In this document: one piece after another, positions 37,723 to 46,720 of the stretch | Numbering within the stretch: position 1 is the stretch's first letter | How the letters are laid out: each line of letters starts with the position of its first letter | Source of the DNA: Marinobacter gelidimuriae | GTDB lineage: Bacteria > Pseudomonadota > Gammaproteobacteria > Pseudomonadales > Oleiphilaceae | Reading direction: 5' to 3' | DNA: 64,000 bases | NCBI RefSeq assembly: GCF_000372805.1 | Contig: NZ_KB889828.1 | Location: forward strand, 110,391 to 174,390 | Position numbers and translations under genes: made by a program | Notes under the pieces: model-generated | What the model was told of the DNA's origin: nothing | The model's input: the letters and a program-made list of their open reading frames with translations, nothing else | Databases searched by the model: none

Positions 37723-37805
37723 CAGCGATAGTCCTTCTGAGCTTTCGCCAGCTCCATCACATTTTGAACATCGACATCAAAGCCGGCTGGCCGAAAATTG
37801 TACAT
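37722..37805 (-). pseudogene. 3' end of a lost gene upstream of the YgjP-like gene
   Basis: The minus-strand frame reads MYNFRPAGFDVDVQNVMELA then KAQKDYR and stops at the TGATG that starts the metallopeptidase. The rest is replaced by an IS4-type transposase fragment. Given the YgjP neighbour it could be the end of an hsdR gene, but I do not recognise the sequence. Confidence 0.5.
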
Positions 37806-38029
37806 AAAATAACCAGTTTACTGAGCTGCCCCGAGTTTATTGCCCAGCATCGAACCCACCCAAAACACGTTACCCGCCAACGCCATCTGACCTTCCGCAA
37901 TCTGATCCTGTTTCTGCTGAATCAGCCCAAAAGCGCCCTGCAAACCGAACTGGATGCCTTCTTTCAGACCCTCAATGGCTCCGTCTTTGAAACCCGGGTC
38001 GTCACCGCCCAGGCTTTCAGTAAGCGCTT
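37800..38029 (+). pseudogene. IS4-type transposase, N-terminal fragment (interrupted by the next IS)
   Basis: Encodes ITSLLSCPEFIAQHRTHP, then RQRHLTFRNLILFLLNQPKS and ALQTELDAFFQTLN, the N-terminal pattern of IS4-type transposases, up to TAQAFSKRL. It stops where the ISAzo13-type element begins. Removing that element restores the frame as AFSKRLLPKAFEAAF. The left end of the IS4-type element is near 37800. Confidence 0.7.
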
Positions 38030-39327
38030 GTTAATAAATAAACTGAACAAGTCATTCAGGGCGAATGCAATAATTCCAGTCGCCGTGAAACTCGCTACGT
38101 TCGATGTTGATGGCGGATAAGTCTGCATCAGAGAGGGTCAACCCCTTGGGATATTCAGCAGTATCGAGTTCGGCCCGTACCGTCAAGCCACTGCGTGTCT
38201 TGGTGCTGGCGATAAGGTTGACGATGACCTCATGACTGATCAGCGGACGCCCACGCCAGTTCATGGTGATGAACGAGAACAGGCGGTGCTCGATCTTGTT
38301 CCATTTGCGGGTGCCTGGTGGAAAGTGATGGACTTGAATGTCCAGACCGGTCTCTTGAGCAAGGTGACTCAACTCTAGTTTCCACAGGCGCACACGATGC
38401 CCGTTACTGCCTCCACCATCGGCAGTAATGACCCATTGTTTTGCCTGCGGGTAGCGCTGGACCCCCATGCTAAACCACCAACGCCGGATGGTTTGCACGG
38501 CGAAGGCCGAGGTGTCATAGTCTGTGCCAACGCTCACCCAAGCCTCATCAGCTCCGATGTCGTAAACCCCATACGGATTGGCACGCCCGAGCTCCTTGTC
38601 GATGAAGTCGTGAACCTTGACCTTGACAGGCTCGCCGCCGGGTAGCCACTCCTGGCCTGCGTTCTTGTAGGCGCCCACCCATTCCTTCTTCTTCGTGTCC
38701 ACCGAAATCACGGGTTGATTGGCCTGCAGAGCCGCCGTCACCGAGGCGTTGATATGCTCGAACTGAGCGTTACGGTCCGGACTTTGATTGCCTTCAAGCA
38801 CCTTGACATTGGTCTGCAGGCTGTAGTCCTGCTTTTTCAGGAGCTTGCCCACCACGACGTGGCTCACCGTGTGGCCTTTTGCCTTGAGCTCATCGGCCAA
38901 ATTACGCAAACTCTTGCAAGTCCAGCGTAGCGGCGATTCCGGGTCACCGCGGGTAGTTGAATCCACCAACGCCAATAGGTCAGGCAGCAAGGTGACATCC
39001 TTGGTCTCTATCTTCTTACGCCCCGCACCCGCTTGACGTGTGTTCGTTGTCCACAGGGCCGCCCGATCTCCCGTGCGATCAGTCGATTTTATGGCCTCGA
39101 TCTCACTGATTCCGGCCATGATGGTGGTGCGCGAAATGCCCGTAGCCGCAGCCACGGCAGACACACCTCCGCGCCCCAACACCTTAGCCTCTACCGCGAC
39201 CAACAACCTTCGCTGGCGCTCGTCAAGCGCATCGCGCATGACTTCCCAGCGTTGACCAATGTGTAAATTAGTTACCATGCATCAGAGAATATCCGATTAC
39301 AAAATATTGCACACCTTATTTGTTAAC
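38030..39327 (-). mobile_element. ISAzo13-family insertion sequence
   Basis: About 1.3 kb. Ends are marked by GTTAATAAATA (38030-38040) and its imperfect inverse TATTTGTTAAC (39317-39327), 10 of 11 bases. It contains one transposase gene and splits an IS4-type transposase. No clear target duplication is seen. Confidence 0.75.
38052..39278 (-). CDS. ISAzo13-family transposase
   Basis: A 408-residue DDE transposase. An N-terminal helix-turn-helix (GGVSAVAAATGISRTTIMAG) precedes the catalytic residues: Asp in VISVDTKKKEWVG, Asp in ITADGGGSNGHR and Glu in KWNKIEHRLFSFI. The closing WNKIEHR block is characteristic of the ISAzo13 group. The frame is complete, so the IS may still be active. Confidence 0.87.
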   Translation of the reverse strand: MVTNLHIGQRWEVMRDALDERQRRLLVAVEAKVLGRGGVSAVAAATGISRTTIMAGISEIEAIKSTDRTGDRAALWTTNTRQAGAGRKKIETKDVTLLPDLLALVDSTTRGDPESPLRWTCKSLRNLADELKAKGHTVSHVVVGKLLKKQDYSLQTNVKVLEGNQSPDRNAQFEHINASVTAALQANQPVISVDTKKKEWVGAYKNAGQEWLPGGEPVKVKVHDFIDKELGRANPYGVYDIGADEAWVSVGTDYDTSAFAVQTIRRWWFSMGVQRYPQAKQWVITADGGGSNGHRVRLWKLELSHLAQETGLDIQVHHFPPGTRKWNKIEHRLFSFITMNWRGRPLISHEVIVNLIASTKTRSGLTVRAELDTAEYPKGLTLSDADLSAINIERSEFHGDWNYCIRPE

Positions 39328-39427
39328 GCTGCCTAAGGCGTTCGAAGCGGCGTTTAAGGAAGGCAACGTCTTTTCCGCCCCAGACAAAGCTCTGGTGCGG
39401 GGTACGGTTTATGAATTTTTTCGGATC
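39328..39427 (+). pseudogene. IS4-type transposase, continuation after the inserted IS (truncated)
   Basis: Continues [13 protein letters not shown] in frame with the left fragment once the intervening IS is removed, then is lost at the junction with the mqo relic. The residues after KEGN are not recognised and may belong to a separate rearranged piece. Confidence 0.5.
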
Positions 39428-39557
39428 GGGCAATATGGTCCAGACGCTCCACCAGAACGATGTCCATGGTTGGGTCTAGCTGCTTCAGTATCATGCCGAG
39501 GGTAGCGCTCATCACGCCCCCACCGACCAGCACTGCGTCTGCCTGTCTTACGGCCAT
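39428..39557 (-). pseudogene. mqo: 5' fragment of malate:quinone oxidoreductase gene
   Basis: The first about 43 codons read [20 protein letters not shown], then GMILKQLDP and [11 protein letters not shown], the FAD-binding start of Mqo. The remaining about 450 codons are gone; the frame runs into IS4-type sequence. Mqo oxidises malate to oxaloacetate with transfer of electrons to quinone. fumC lies 1.7 kb away, so a neighbouring TCA step has been lost here unless another copy exists. Confidence 0.75.
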
Positions 39558-39856
39558 TGGTTTTTCACCCTAGCGAGCATTGAGCTTGTGTGCTCTTTCA
39601 CGATCAGCAAAAGAGCCTGTCGGAAACCAGCCAGATGGAGATAATAATGCTGGCAACTGTTTCCTGAATGCGATGTGACGATTATCCCGGCTTTCGGCGC
39701 ACTATTAAATTGTAATAGGCAACGGCTGCTCGTCACGTAAAGACTCGCCTGGCCCCGGGAGCCTGTCTCCGTTGTACTTGATTTTCCCGCCTTTGCCAGA
39801 CAACATCACCGCAACTTTAGTCTCACACCCCCCGGCTTGGTAAAGAGGTAGCACGC

Positions 39857-40035
39857 ATGTTACTGGCGATAGGTGCAATAATTGCCGGCTTGATTCTTCT
39901 GGTGTGGAGCGCCGACAAGTTTGTAGACGGGGCCGCAGCCGCATCATCAGTCGGTTAGACGGTGGTATTCTGATGCTGGTCTACGTGTCGTACACCGGCT
40001 ACCTGTTAACCACCATGATACCCGCCACCGGCTAA
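39857..40035 (+). pseudogene. Gutted calcium/sodium antiporter gene (YrbG/CaxA type)
   Basis: Begins like a K+-dependent Na+/Ca2+ exchanger (MLLAIGAIIAGLILLVWSAD, then KFVDGAAAASS) and hits a stop after 34 codons. In the next frame the sequence ends like the last transmembrane helix (LDGGILMLVYVSYTGYLL). About 250 codons are missing between them. Its stop overlaps the end of msrB. The interval 39558-39856 holds only the facing upstream regions of this relic and mqo. Confidence 0.65.
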
Positions 40036-40463
40036 TCGCCGGCGTTTTCCTTGAACACCAAGGCCACCGAGTTCAGGCAGTAGCGCTGACCGGTGGGCGC
40101 CGGGCCGTCTGGGAAAACGTGACCCAGATGGCTGTCACAGCGCGGGCAGCGCACTTCTGTGCGACGCATGCCCAGTGCATCATCTTCAATATAATGAATG
40201 TGTTGCGGATCGAAGGGCTGAAAAAAGCTGGGCCAGCCGGTACCCGAATCAAACTTGGCGTTAGAGTTAAACAACGGCAAGTCACACAACCGGCATTCGT
40301 AAACACCCTGCTTTTTGTTGTCCAGCAGCGTGCCGCAAAACGGAGGTTCGGTGCCATGGTCTAACAATATCCGACGCTCGTCGGCGCTCAGGCCAACGGC
40401 TTTCTCTTCAATCTGTTCCGCTGTTAGCGGCGTCAAATCGTATCCTGCTGCAGATTCGACCAA
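40032..40463 (-). CDS. msrB: Peptide-methionine (R)-S-oxide reductase MsrB
   Basis: A 143-residue SelR-domain protein. Zinc ligands are the two CxxC pairs (YECRLCDLPLF and VRCPRCDSHLGH) and the catalytic Cys is at RYCLNS (C129). It reduces methionine-R-sulfoxide in oxidised proteins. It lies 11 bp after msrA on the same strand, and together they repair both stereoisomers. Confidence 0.95.
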   Translation of the reverse strand: MVESAAGYDLTPLTAEQIEEKAVGLSADERRILLDHGTEPPFCGTLLDNKKQGVYECRLCDLPLFNSNAKFDSGTGWPSFFQPFDPQHIHYIEDDALGMRRTEVRCPRCDSHLGHVFPDGPAPTGQRYCLNSVALVFKENAGD

Positions 40464-40474
40464 AATAGTGCTCC

Positions 40475-41137
40475 TTACGCTTTATTCGAGTGGTCGTCGG
40501 TAGATGTAGACGCTACGCCCGGCTTTAGCCGATCGCTATATTGGTCAACCAATTTCTGCACTTTGGGTGCAGCAACCGCCATGATATAGGGCTGACCCGG
40601 GTTGCGAGCGGCGAAGTTCTGGTGATCTGCTTCTGCTACGTAGAAAGTTTCCAGCGGCTCCAGTTCAGTCACAACCGCCGAGTGGAACACGCCTGCCTGG
40701 TTCAACTGTTCGATATAAGCTTGCGCGACTTGGCGTTGCTGTGCCGACTGATAAAAAATGGCCGAACGGTACTGGGTGCCAATATCGTTACCCTGGCGGT
40801 TGCGCTGGGTGGGGTCGTGAGCCACCGAAAAGAATACTTTCAGCAAGCTGCCCAACGACACCTGAGTCGGATCGTATTCAACCTTGATTACTTCGGCGTG
40901 GCCAGTGGTACCGGTGCATACAGCATGATAGTTAGCGCTGCCAGCAGATCCGCCAGCGTAGCCGGATTCAACCGAGTGCACGCCGTTCATGCCAATAATT
41001 ACCGCCTCCACGCACCAGAAGCAGCCACCCGCAAGTACTATCTGACCGCTGTCCTGGTCTGCAGGAAGATCCTGCTCTGGATCCGGAAACCGGCTGCGCG
41101 GCACGGTCATGCCGGGGACGCTACAGGATGTTGTCAC
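40475..41137 (-). CDS. msrA: Peptide-methionine (S)-S-oxide reductase MsrA
   Basis: A 220-residue protein with the catalytic GGCFWCVEAV (nucleophile C39) and the family blocks SGYAGG, GHAEVIKVEYDP and RSAIFY. It reduces methionine-S-sulfoxide. First gene of an msrA-msrB pair; the 136 bp upstream hold its promoter region behind fumC. Confidence 0.95.
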   Translation of the reverse strand: MTTSCSVPGMTVPRSRFPDPEQDLPADQDSGQIVLAGGCFWCVEAVIIGMNGVHSVESGYAGGSAGSANYHAVCTGTTGHAEVIKVEYDPTQVSLGSLLKVFFSVAHDPTQRNRQGNDIGTQYRSAIFYQSAQQRQVAQAYIEQLNQAGVFHSAVVTELEPLETFYVAEADHQNFAARNPGQPYIMAVAAPKVQKLVDQYSDRLKPGVASTSTDDHSNKA

Positions 41138-41273
41138 TACTACCTCCGCAAATACGCTTGTTTGTGTGACTATTGTTCGTTCAATCTGATCACGCGGACC
41201 ACTAGTGTCCCGCCTGGCTCTTCGGACTCTCAGAAGCTCAGTAGGTTCACGAATGAGCCATAATGGACACTCG

Positions 41274-42653
41274 CTATCCTGCCAGCCCGCCGCGGGTCAG
41301 TTTTAACGGGCCCATAAGCTGCTCAAGCCGCTCGCGGCTGAGACCACTGCGCTCTTCAGCCACATCAATTACCGGGCGGCCACTGGCGTAGGCTTCTTTG
41401 GCAATTTCGGACGCCAGGCTGTAACCAATTTCGGGGTTTAACGCCGTCACCAGCACGGGATTACGGCCAACACCTGCGTTTAGATGCTCTGCGTTTACGG
41501 TAAAGCCTTTTAGCGCTTTGTCACCCAGCAGACTGCTGGCATTGCTTAACAGGCCAATCATCTCCAGCAGGTTGGCACCTACCAACGGTAACATCACGTT
41601 GAGCTGAAAATTACCAGACTGCCCGGCGTAGGCGATAGAGGCATCAAGCCCCATGATTTGTGCGCCGACCATAGCCACAGACTCGGGGATTACCGGGTTT
41701 ACTTTGCCCGGCATAATGCTGCTGCCTGGCTGAAGTACCGGGAGGCTAATTTCTGACAACCCGTGAATGGGGCCGCTGTTCATCCAGCGTAAGTCGTTGG
41801 CGATTTTTGTCAGCACTATGCCAAGCCCACGCAGCTGCGCCGACAGCGCCACCGGCGCGTCCACTGCGCTCTGTGCCACAAACTTATGGGCTAGTGGCTT
41901 GAAGCCAAAACCGGTATTGGCTTTCAGGCAGCGGGTAAACTCAGGCGCAAACTCGCTAACGGCATTAATCCCGGTGCCTACAGCCGTGCCGCCCTGGGGC
42001 AACGCCAGAAGCTCATCTGCTGCACGTTCGATGCGCGCCTGTGTCGCTTTCAATTGCTCGCGCCAAGTACGAAGCTCTTGGCCCAGGGTCACCGGCATTG
42101 CGTCCATCAGGTGGGTTCTACCGGTCTTTACCTGCTCGCCATACATGGCTTCGCGTTCGTAGAGAACGCCTTGTAAATGGGTCAGCGCCGGCACCAGGTT
42201 CTGGTGAATCGCTATCACCGCGCTGATATGGATAGCCGACGGGATGACATCGTTAGAGCTCTGGCTCATATTCACGTGGTCGTTGGGATGAACCACCACA
42301 CCACTGAGCTGGGCCAGTGCCGCGATCACCTCGTTAACATTCATGTTGGTGCTGGTGCCAGAGCCGGTCTGGTAGCGGTCTACCGGAAACTGATCATAGT
42401 AATCACCGGCCAGCAACTGGTCACAGGCTAGCACAATGGCATCGCGAACCGGGCCATTGAGCAAGGCCAGGCTGGCATTGGCTTCCGCCGCGGCTTTTTT
42501 TATCTGCACCACGGCGGCGATGAACGCCGGCGGCATGGGTTGCCCGCTGACGGGGAAGTTCTCGATGGCGCGTTGGGTTTGTGCACCCCAAAGTGCGTTT
42601 TCCGGCACCCTGACTTCGCCAAGGCTGTCGCTTTCTACCCGTTCATTGCTCAT
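41274..42653 (-). CDS. fumC: Fumarate hydratase class II
   Basis: A 459-residue Fe-independent fumarase that hydrates fumarate to malate in the TCA cycle. Signature GSSIMPGKVNPV (flexible SS loop) near 312 and the active-site His in KTGRTHLMDAMP (about 180) are present, as is GSGTSTNMNVNE. The class II enzyme is oxidation-resistant, which suits the msr neighbours, although cotranscription is not shown. Confidence 0.95.
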   Translation of the reverse strand: MSNERVESDSLGEVRVPENALWGAQTQRAIENFPVSGQPMPPAFIAAVVQIKKAAAEANASLALLNGPVRDAIVLACDQLLAGDYYDQFPVDRYQTGSGTSTNMNVNEVIAALAQLSGVVVHPNDHVNMSQSSNDVIPSAIHISAVIAIHQNLVPALTHLQGVLYEREAMYGEQVKTGRTHLMDAMPVTLGQELRTWREQLKATQARIERAADELLALPQGGTAVGTGINAVSEFAPEFTRCLKANTGFGFKPLAHKFVAQSAVDAPVALSAQLRGLGIVLTKIANDLRWMNSGPIHGLSEISLPVLQPGSSIMPGKVNPVIPESVAMVGAQIMGLDASIAYAGQSGNFQLNVMLPLVGANLLEMIGLLSNASSLLGDKALKGFTVNAEHLNAGVGRNPVLVTALNPEIGYSLASEIAKEAYASGRPVIDVAEERSGLSRERLEQLMGPLKLTRGGLAG

Positions 42654-42775
42654 GGAACCTCCTTGAAGAAATTATGGTCTCTGCCGCACACTTGAGGATG
42701 TGAGATCCTGGGGCGCCGATCCCAATACTGTAGACACTCAGCAGGTTTTTTGACAATGCGCGACGTTATGGGGGC

Positions 42776-44185
42776 TCAATTATCCAGATGGCTGACAAAC
42801 GCTTGATTCAAAGCCACCATACAATCGCTCTGAAAGCGCTGCACATCCAGGTTGGCAGAATGGTCGGCAACCACTGTCAGTCGCAGCTGGCCGGCGTAGC
42901 GGCAAGCGGTCACGCTGACTCCCGCATCGGCAATTTGCGGGCTCCAGGCCACCAGTTCGTCAACCCGACAACCTGCCAGATAGCGAACCACTCCGGCACC
43001 GTCGAAGCTGGCCAGTGCTGCACTGGGGCGAGCGGGAAAAGGCCATAGTGGCGTCTGTTTTATCATTTCAGGCAAAAAAGCGCTGCAGGCGGTCAGGCCC
43101 CAGGTTAACAACGGTTGCAGACTGTCGCGAAGGCGGCGAACCTCCTGTTTTATGCGATACACCCGTTCCACAAAACTGTCGCCGTCTATTGGCAGCAACA
43201 ACCGCTCACTGCCACTGCCATTACCCGGCTCAGACAGCGCTGGCCTTAAACTGGCGGGCAGTTGGGAACGAACATCCACTGGCAGTAACAGGTTAATTTG
43301 GGCCTGTTCCAGCGCCTGCGGGCTCAGCCCGAGCTGCGTCTGCAAAGCCGCCGTTATACAGGCCGCCAACACGTCGCGGCTGCTAACGCCCAGCGTCTGG
43401 GCCGCCGCCTGTAAACGCGCATCGGGAATCGCCGCCGACCAACAGCACTGGCGCTGGCCGGTTAATGGCCTGCTCAGGTTGCTGGGGCTGTCGTCTGGCT
43501 GGGCCAGGTAACTGCCTAACTGGCCCGCTAGCTCAAGCGCCGTGGCAGCGCTTGAGCTAAAAGTGCCCGGCAGCTGCCCAGCAGCAGCGGCTGCCGTCTG
43601 TACCGCGTCGTTTTCGGGCGGAGGGCCCTCGGCACCAAAAACACGCTCACTCAGCCAATTTTTAGCGCACTGCAGCCAGCGTTCAAGGTCTGCCGGGTGC
43701 GCTGCACCGTAAAGTACCGGGTGTTGCTGCGGCGACGCGGTGAACAGTTGTTCCAGCAGTTGCGCCAACGAAGCGCTATCGGCGTAACAATGGTGTATCC
43801 GCATGAGCAACAACCCACCACCAACGGCGTTGGGCGCCAACCAGAATTTCCATAATGGCCGGTAAATGGGCAGCGGCTGGCTGATAACGGCGTTTATCCA
43901 GGGCTGCTGCTGGGGTGCCGTAAAACGGTCCAGCACAATATCCAGATGCTGGCGCACATCAAAATCGGCACTTTCCTGCCAGCGCCAATAGCCAGCATAA
44001 GGTTCCGGGCGAAAACGAAAACGCTCCCAGGCACCCCAGTAAACATGCAAGAATTCGCGCAGGCGAGCAGGCGTCAGCCCCTGAACACGAAGCAATACGG
44101 TGGTAACCAGCGGGTTTTCCGGCCGTTCGGCAGCCAGCCAGCCTGCGTCGGCAGGCAACATCAAATGCAAAGCTTGCTGGCTCAA
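42776..44185 (-). CDS. Wax ester synthase/diacylglycerol acyltransferase family protein
   Basis: A 469-residue WS/DGAT-type protein with the N-terminal acyltransferase domain. Family members transfer acyl groups from acyl-CoA to fatty alcohols or diacylglycerol for storage lipid. The active-site motif HHxxxDG reads HHCYADS here (about 130), with Ser in place of Gly; the His and Asp are kept. The C-terminal domain has the INLLLPVDVR-type block. The divergence suggests a paralogue with altered activity rather than the main wax synthase. Confidence 0.78.
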   Translation of the reverse strand: MSQQALHLMLPADAGWLAAERPENPLVTTVLLRVQGLTPARLREFLHVYWGAWERFRFRPEPYAGYWRWQESADFDVRQHLDIVLDRFTAPQQQPWINAVISQPLPIYRPLWKFWLAPNAVGGGLLLMRIHHCYADSASLAQLLEQLFTASPQQHPVLYGAAHPADLERWLQCAKNWLSERVFGAEGPPPENDAVQTAAAAAGQLPGTFSSSAATALELAGQLGSYLAQPDDSPSNLSRPLTGQRQCCWSAAIPDARLQAAAQTLGVSSRDVLAACITAALQTQLGLSPQALEQAQINLLLPVDVRSQLPASLRPALSEPGNGSGSERLLLPIDGDSFVERVYRIKQEVRRLRDSLQPLLTWGLTACSAFLPEMIKQTPLWPFPARPSAALASFDGAGVVRYLAGCRVDELVAWSPQIADAGVSVTACRYAGQLRLTVVADHSANLDVQRFQSDCMVALNQAFVSHLDN

Positions 44186-44416
44186 AATCCGCTGCCTTTT
44201 GTATAGGATGGGCTAAGTTGCGGTAATCTCGGCGAATCCTGAGGGTGAGAATAGGGCGATATTGTGCCAGACATCCACCGGCGCCTCCAGAGCCTGCTTA
44301 TACCCGGCGCAGGGTAAAAGTGTTGCGCACGGCTTTACCAGCAGGCCTATAATAAGCACAGAGCCAAGGCACCGTGCTGTCAATGTGGGCGCTCGCTATA
44401 GCGATCAGGAGAGATT

Positions 44417-45337
44417 ATGCAGGCAAGCCATATTCGAAAACTGATCAAACCTATCAAAAACGCTTACGCCGAGATGTTTTCGGGCCAGGTATTTTCTATC
44501 GGCGAAGGTGCGATTTCTGTGCGCAATCACAGTGGCCCGGCCGAGAACACGGTGGTGTGTATACACGGTTTTATGGAAAATCACTGCTATTTTACCCAAG
44601 CCTATAACGCCCCCACCACCGAACTGATCCTGATTACCTGCAGCAATTACCACGTGCCCGTTAGCGGCGTTGTGCCGCAGACGCCCGACTGGGCGGTGGA
44701 CATCAAGCATCTGGCCGGCACCATCGAATACGATGCATGCATACTCAACCAGGCCATGCGCAACCTTATCGGCAGCAGCAATGTGCGCATTCACGGCCAC
44801 TCCCGCGGTGCCGCGGTGGCACTGGAAGCTATCCGCCAATGGCCGGAGCTTTACCGCGATATAGAGCTGGTACTGGAGGCCCCGATACTGCCCCAGGGCC
44901 GCGCTCACCCACTGATGCTGGCATTACTTGAGCCGCTCAGCCCCAGTATGTGGCCATGGATTGTCCGCCTGTTGAACAGCACTCCCAATTCGGCTTACAA
45001 CCAGACATTTTTTGGCAAAATGAACCGGCGCAAGAAAAAACTGCTCAGAAAACTGTTCCACGCCACCAAAGATCACCTGACCATTGTGCGCAATATCGAC
45101 AATCTGCTGGCCTGGATGGAGCGCACCGACACCAGCGTTTACCAGCACGTCACACGCGGTATTGTGCTGATTCCAGCCACTGACCGGGTGCTCGACCGCA
45201 ACGCCATGCTGGCCAGTGCCCGCAAAGGTGGCGAAAACTTGAAGATTGTGGAAACCACGGCGCCCAGTCACTTTATCATTCTGGATGACAAAAAATGGAT
45301 ACCGGATTTAGCGCAGGTTGCGACTGCTGACGCCTGA
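44417..45337 (+). CDS. Alpha/beta hydrolase
   Basis: A 306-residue alpha/beta-hydrolase: oxyanion HGF (VVCIHGFMEN, about 52), nucleophile elbow GHSRG (Ser about 130), a candidate acid in ATDRVLDRN and His in APSHFIIL (about 289). No signal peptide is evident. It is divergent from the WS/DGAT gene and may act on lipid esters, but the substrate is unknown. An AGGAGA ribosome site precedes the ATG. Confidence 0.8.
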   Translation: MQASHIRKLIKPIKNAYAEMFSGQVFSIGEGAISVRNHSGPAENTVVCIHGFMENHCYFTQAYNAPTTELILITCSNYHVPVSGVVPQTPDWAVDIKHLAGTIEYDACILNQAMRNLIGSSNVRIHGHSRGAAVALEAIRQWPELYRDIELVLEAPILPQGRAHPLMLALLEPLSPSMWPWIVRLLNSTPNSAYNQTFFGKMNRRKKKLLRKLFHATKDHLTIVRNIDNLLAWMERTDTSVYQHVTRGIVLIPATDRVLDRNAMLASARKGGENLKIVETTAPSHFIILDDKKWIPDLAQVATADA

Positions 45338-45430
45338 TGTCCCCAATAGCTATTGATGACACTTCAGCACACGTCACGCTACTCGGTTACACTGCCGCCC
45401 CCGATTCAACCGCCCAGCCGGAGCCTTTTC

Positions 45431-45517
45431 ATGTATCGCCAGCGCCTGGTTGAAACCGCCGTTCACAGCGATAACGCCCGTCAGTTGCAGCCCTTTGAAC
45501 TGCCCGCCTCGCTTTGA
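45431..45517 (+). CDS. Short ORF (28 residues), uncertain
   Basis: MYRQRLVETAVHSDNARQLQ then PFELPASL. A GGAG lies 9 nt before the ATG, and an AGCCG/CGGCT hairpin follows the stop. It may be a real small protein or the start of a deleted gene. No family is recognised. Confidence 0.25.
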   Translation: MYRQRLVETAVHSDNARQLQPFELPASL

Positions 45518-45536
45518 TGCGAGCCGCTTTACGGCT

Positions 45537-45815
45537 TCAAACGCGAATAATCTGACCTAACTGGGATTCGATTTCCTGTGCAATCCGGCCCTTCATAGGC
45601 CGCAACAGCAGCCCCAGCTCCAAGTAGACGTGCAAGTCGCCGTGATTAATCGTGAGCTGGCCTTGCACTCCGCTGCGCTTGAACTTCATAACATCGCCTT
45701 CCCACGCGTAATTCACATTAAAACGGCTGGACAGGTCGGCGGCCAGGGTCTCAGCCGCTTCGCGGGCGTGCTGTTTGTCCATGGTGTGAGTGCGGTGAAT
45801 ATCAATAACGGACAT
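45537..45815 (-). CDS. Polyhydroxyalkanoic acid system family protein
   Basis: A 92-residue protein matching the PHA granule-region family (DKQHAREAAETLAADLSSRF, then YAWEGDVMKFKRSGVQG). In many gammaproteobacteria it lies next to ubiE as here. The function is not established; it may relate to PHA or granule proteins. Divergent from ubiE. Confidence 0.8.
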   Translation of the reverse strand: MSVIDIHRTHTMDKQHAREAAETLAADLSSRFNVNYAWEGDVMKFKRSGVQGQLTINHGDLHVYLELGLLLRPMKGRIAQEIESQLGQIIRV

Positions 45816-45928
45816 AAATCAGTTTTCTCTCGCGAAATGACAGGTTTTACAGTGTAAGGCGGTATTAAACTTGTAGCCAACCCCGCAGACGTTAGAATAC
45901 GGGATTCAGATTCTGACAGGACAGTTCC

Positions 45929-46720
45929 ATGAGCGAGCAGCAAACGCCAGCCAGCACCGCAACACCGGATAAGCCGAAAGATGACGTTACCCATTTTGGT
46001 TTTCGCGATGTACCAAAAAGCCAGAAGGCCGGCCAGGTAGCCGAGGTTTTTCACAGCGTGGCCAGCAAATACGACCTCATGAACGATTTGATGTCGATGG
46101 GCGTTCATCGCCTGTGGAAACGCTTCACGATTGAGCTCTCCGGCGTGCGCCCGGGGCACCAGGTACTGGACATCGCAGGCGGTACCGGTGACCTGACTAT
46201 GAAGTTTTCAGATTTGGTCGGGCCCAGTGGCAAAGTGGTGCTGGCCGACATCAACGCCTCCATGTTGAAAGTCGGTCGCAGCCGCCTGGCAGACCGCGGC
46301 TACGCTGGCAACATTGAATACGTGCAGGCCGATGCTGAACACTTGCCATTTCCGGACAACAGTTTTAATGCCGTATCCATCGCCTTCGGTCTGCGCAACG
46401 TGACCGACAAAGACCAGGCCCTGAGGGACATGGCTCGGGTACTAAAACCCGGTGGTAAACTGATGGTGCTGGAATTTTCCAAGCCCACTAACCCGCTGCT
46501 AAGCAAGGCCTATGACACTTACTCATTCACCGCTTTGCCGTTTATGGGCAAGTTGATTGCCGGCGACAGCGAGAGCTACAAATACCTGGCGGAATCCATC
46601 CGTATGCATCCAGACCAGGACACTCTCAAAGCGATGATGGAAACCGCCGGCTTCGCCAACTGCAAATACCACAATATGACCGGTGGCATTGTGGCCCTGC
46701 ACGTGGGAATCAAACCCTGA
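45929..46720 (+). CDS. ubiE: Ubiquinone/menaquinone C-methyltransferase UbiE
   Basis: A 263-residue SAM methyltransferase that methylates the C2 position of the ubiquinone precursor ring (and demethylmenaquinone where present). SAM motif I is [15 protein letters not shown] (about 80); family blocks are [20 protein letters not shown] and GLRNVTDK. It overlaps ubiJ as TGATG, the start of ubiE-ubiJ-ubiB. Confidence 0.95.
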   Translation: MSEQQTPASTATPDKPKDDVTHFGFRDVPKSQKAGQVAEVFHSVASKYDLMNDLMSMGVHRLWKRFTIELSGVRPGHQVLDIAGGTGDLTMKFSDLVGPSGKVVLADINASMLKVGRSRLADRGYAGNIEYVQADAEHLPFPDNSFNAVSIAFGLRNVTDKDQALRDMARVLKPGGKLMVLEFSKPTNPLLSKAYDTYSFTALPFMGKLIAGDSESYKYLAESIRMHPDQDTLKAMMETAGFANCKYHNMTGGIVALHVGIKP

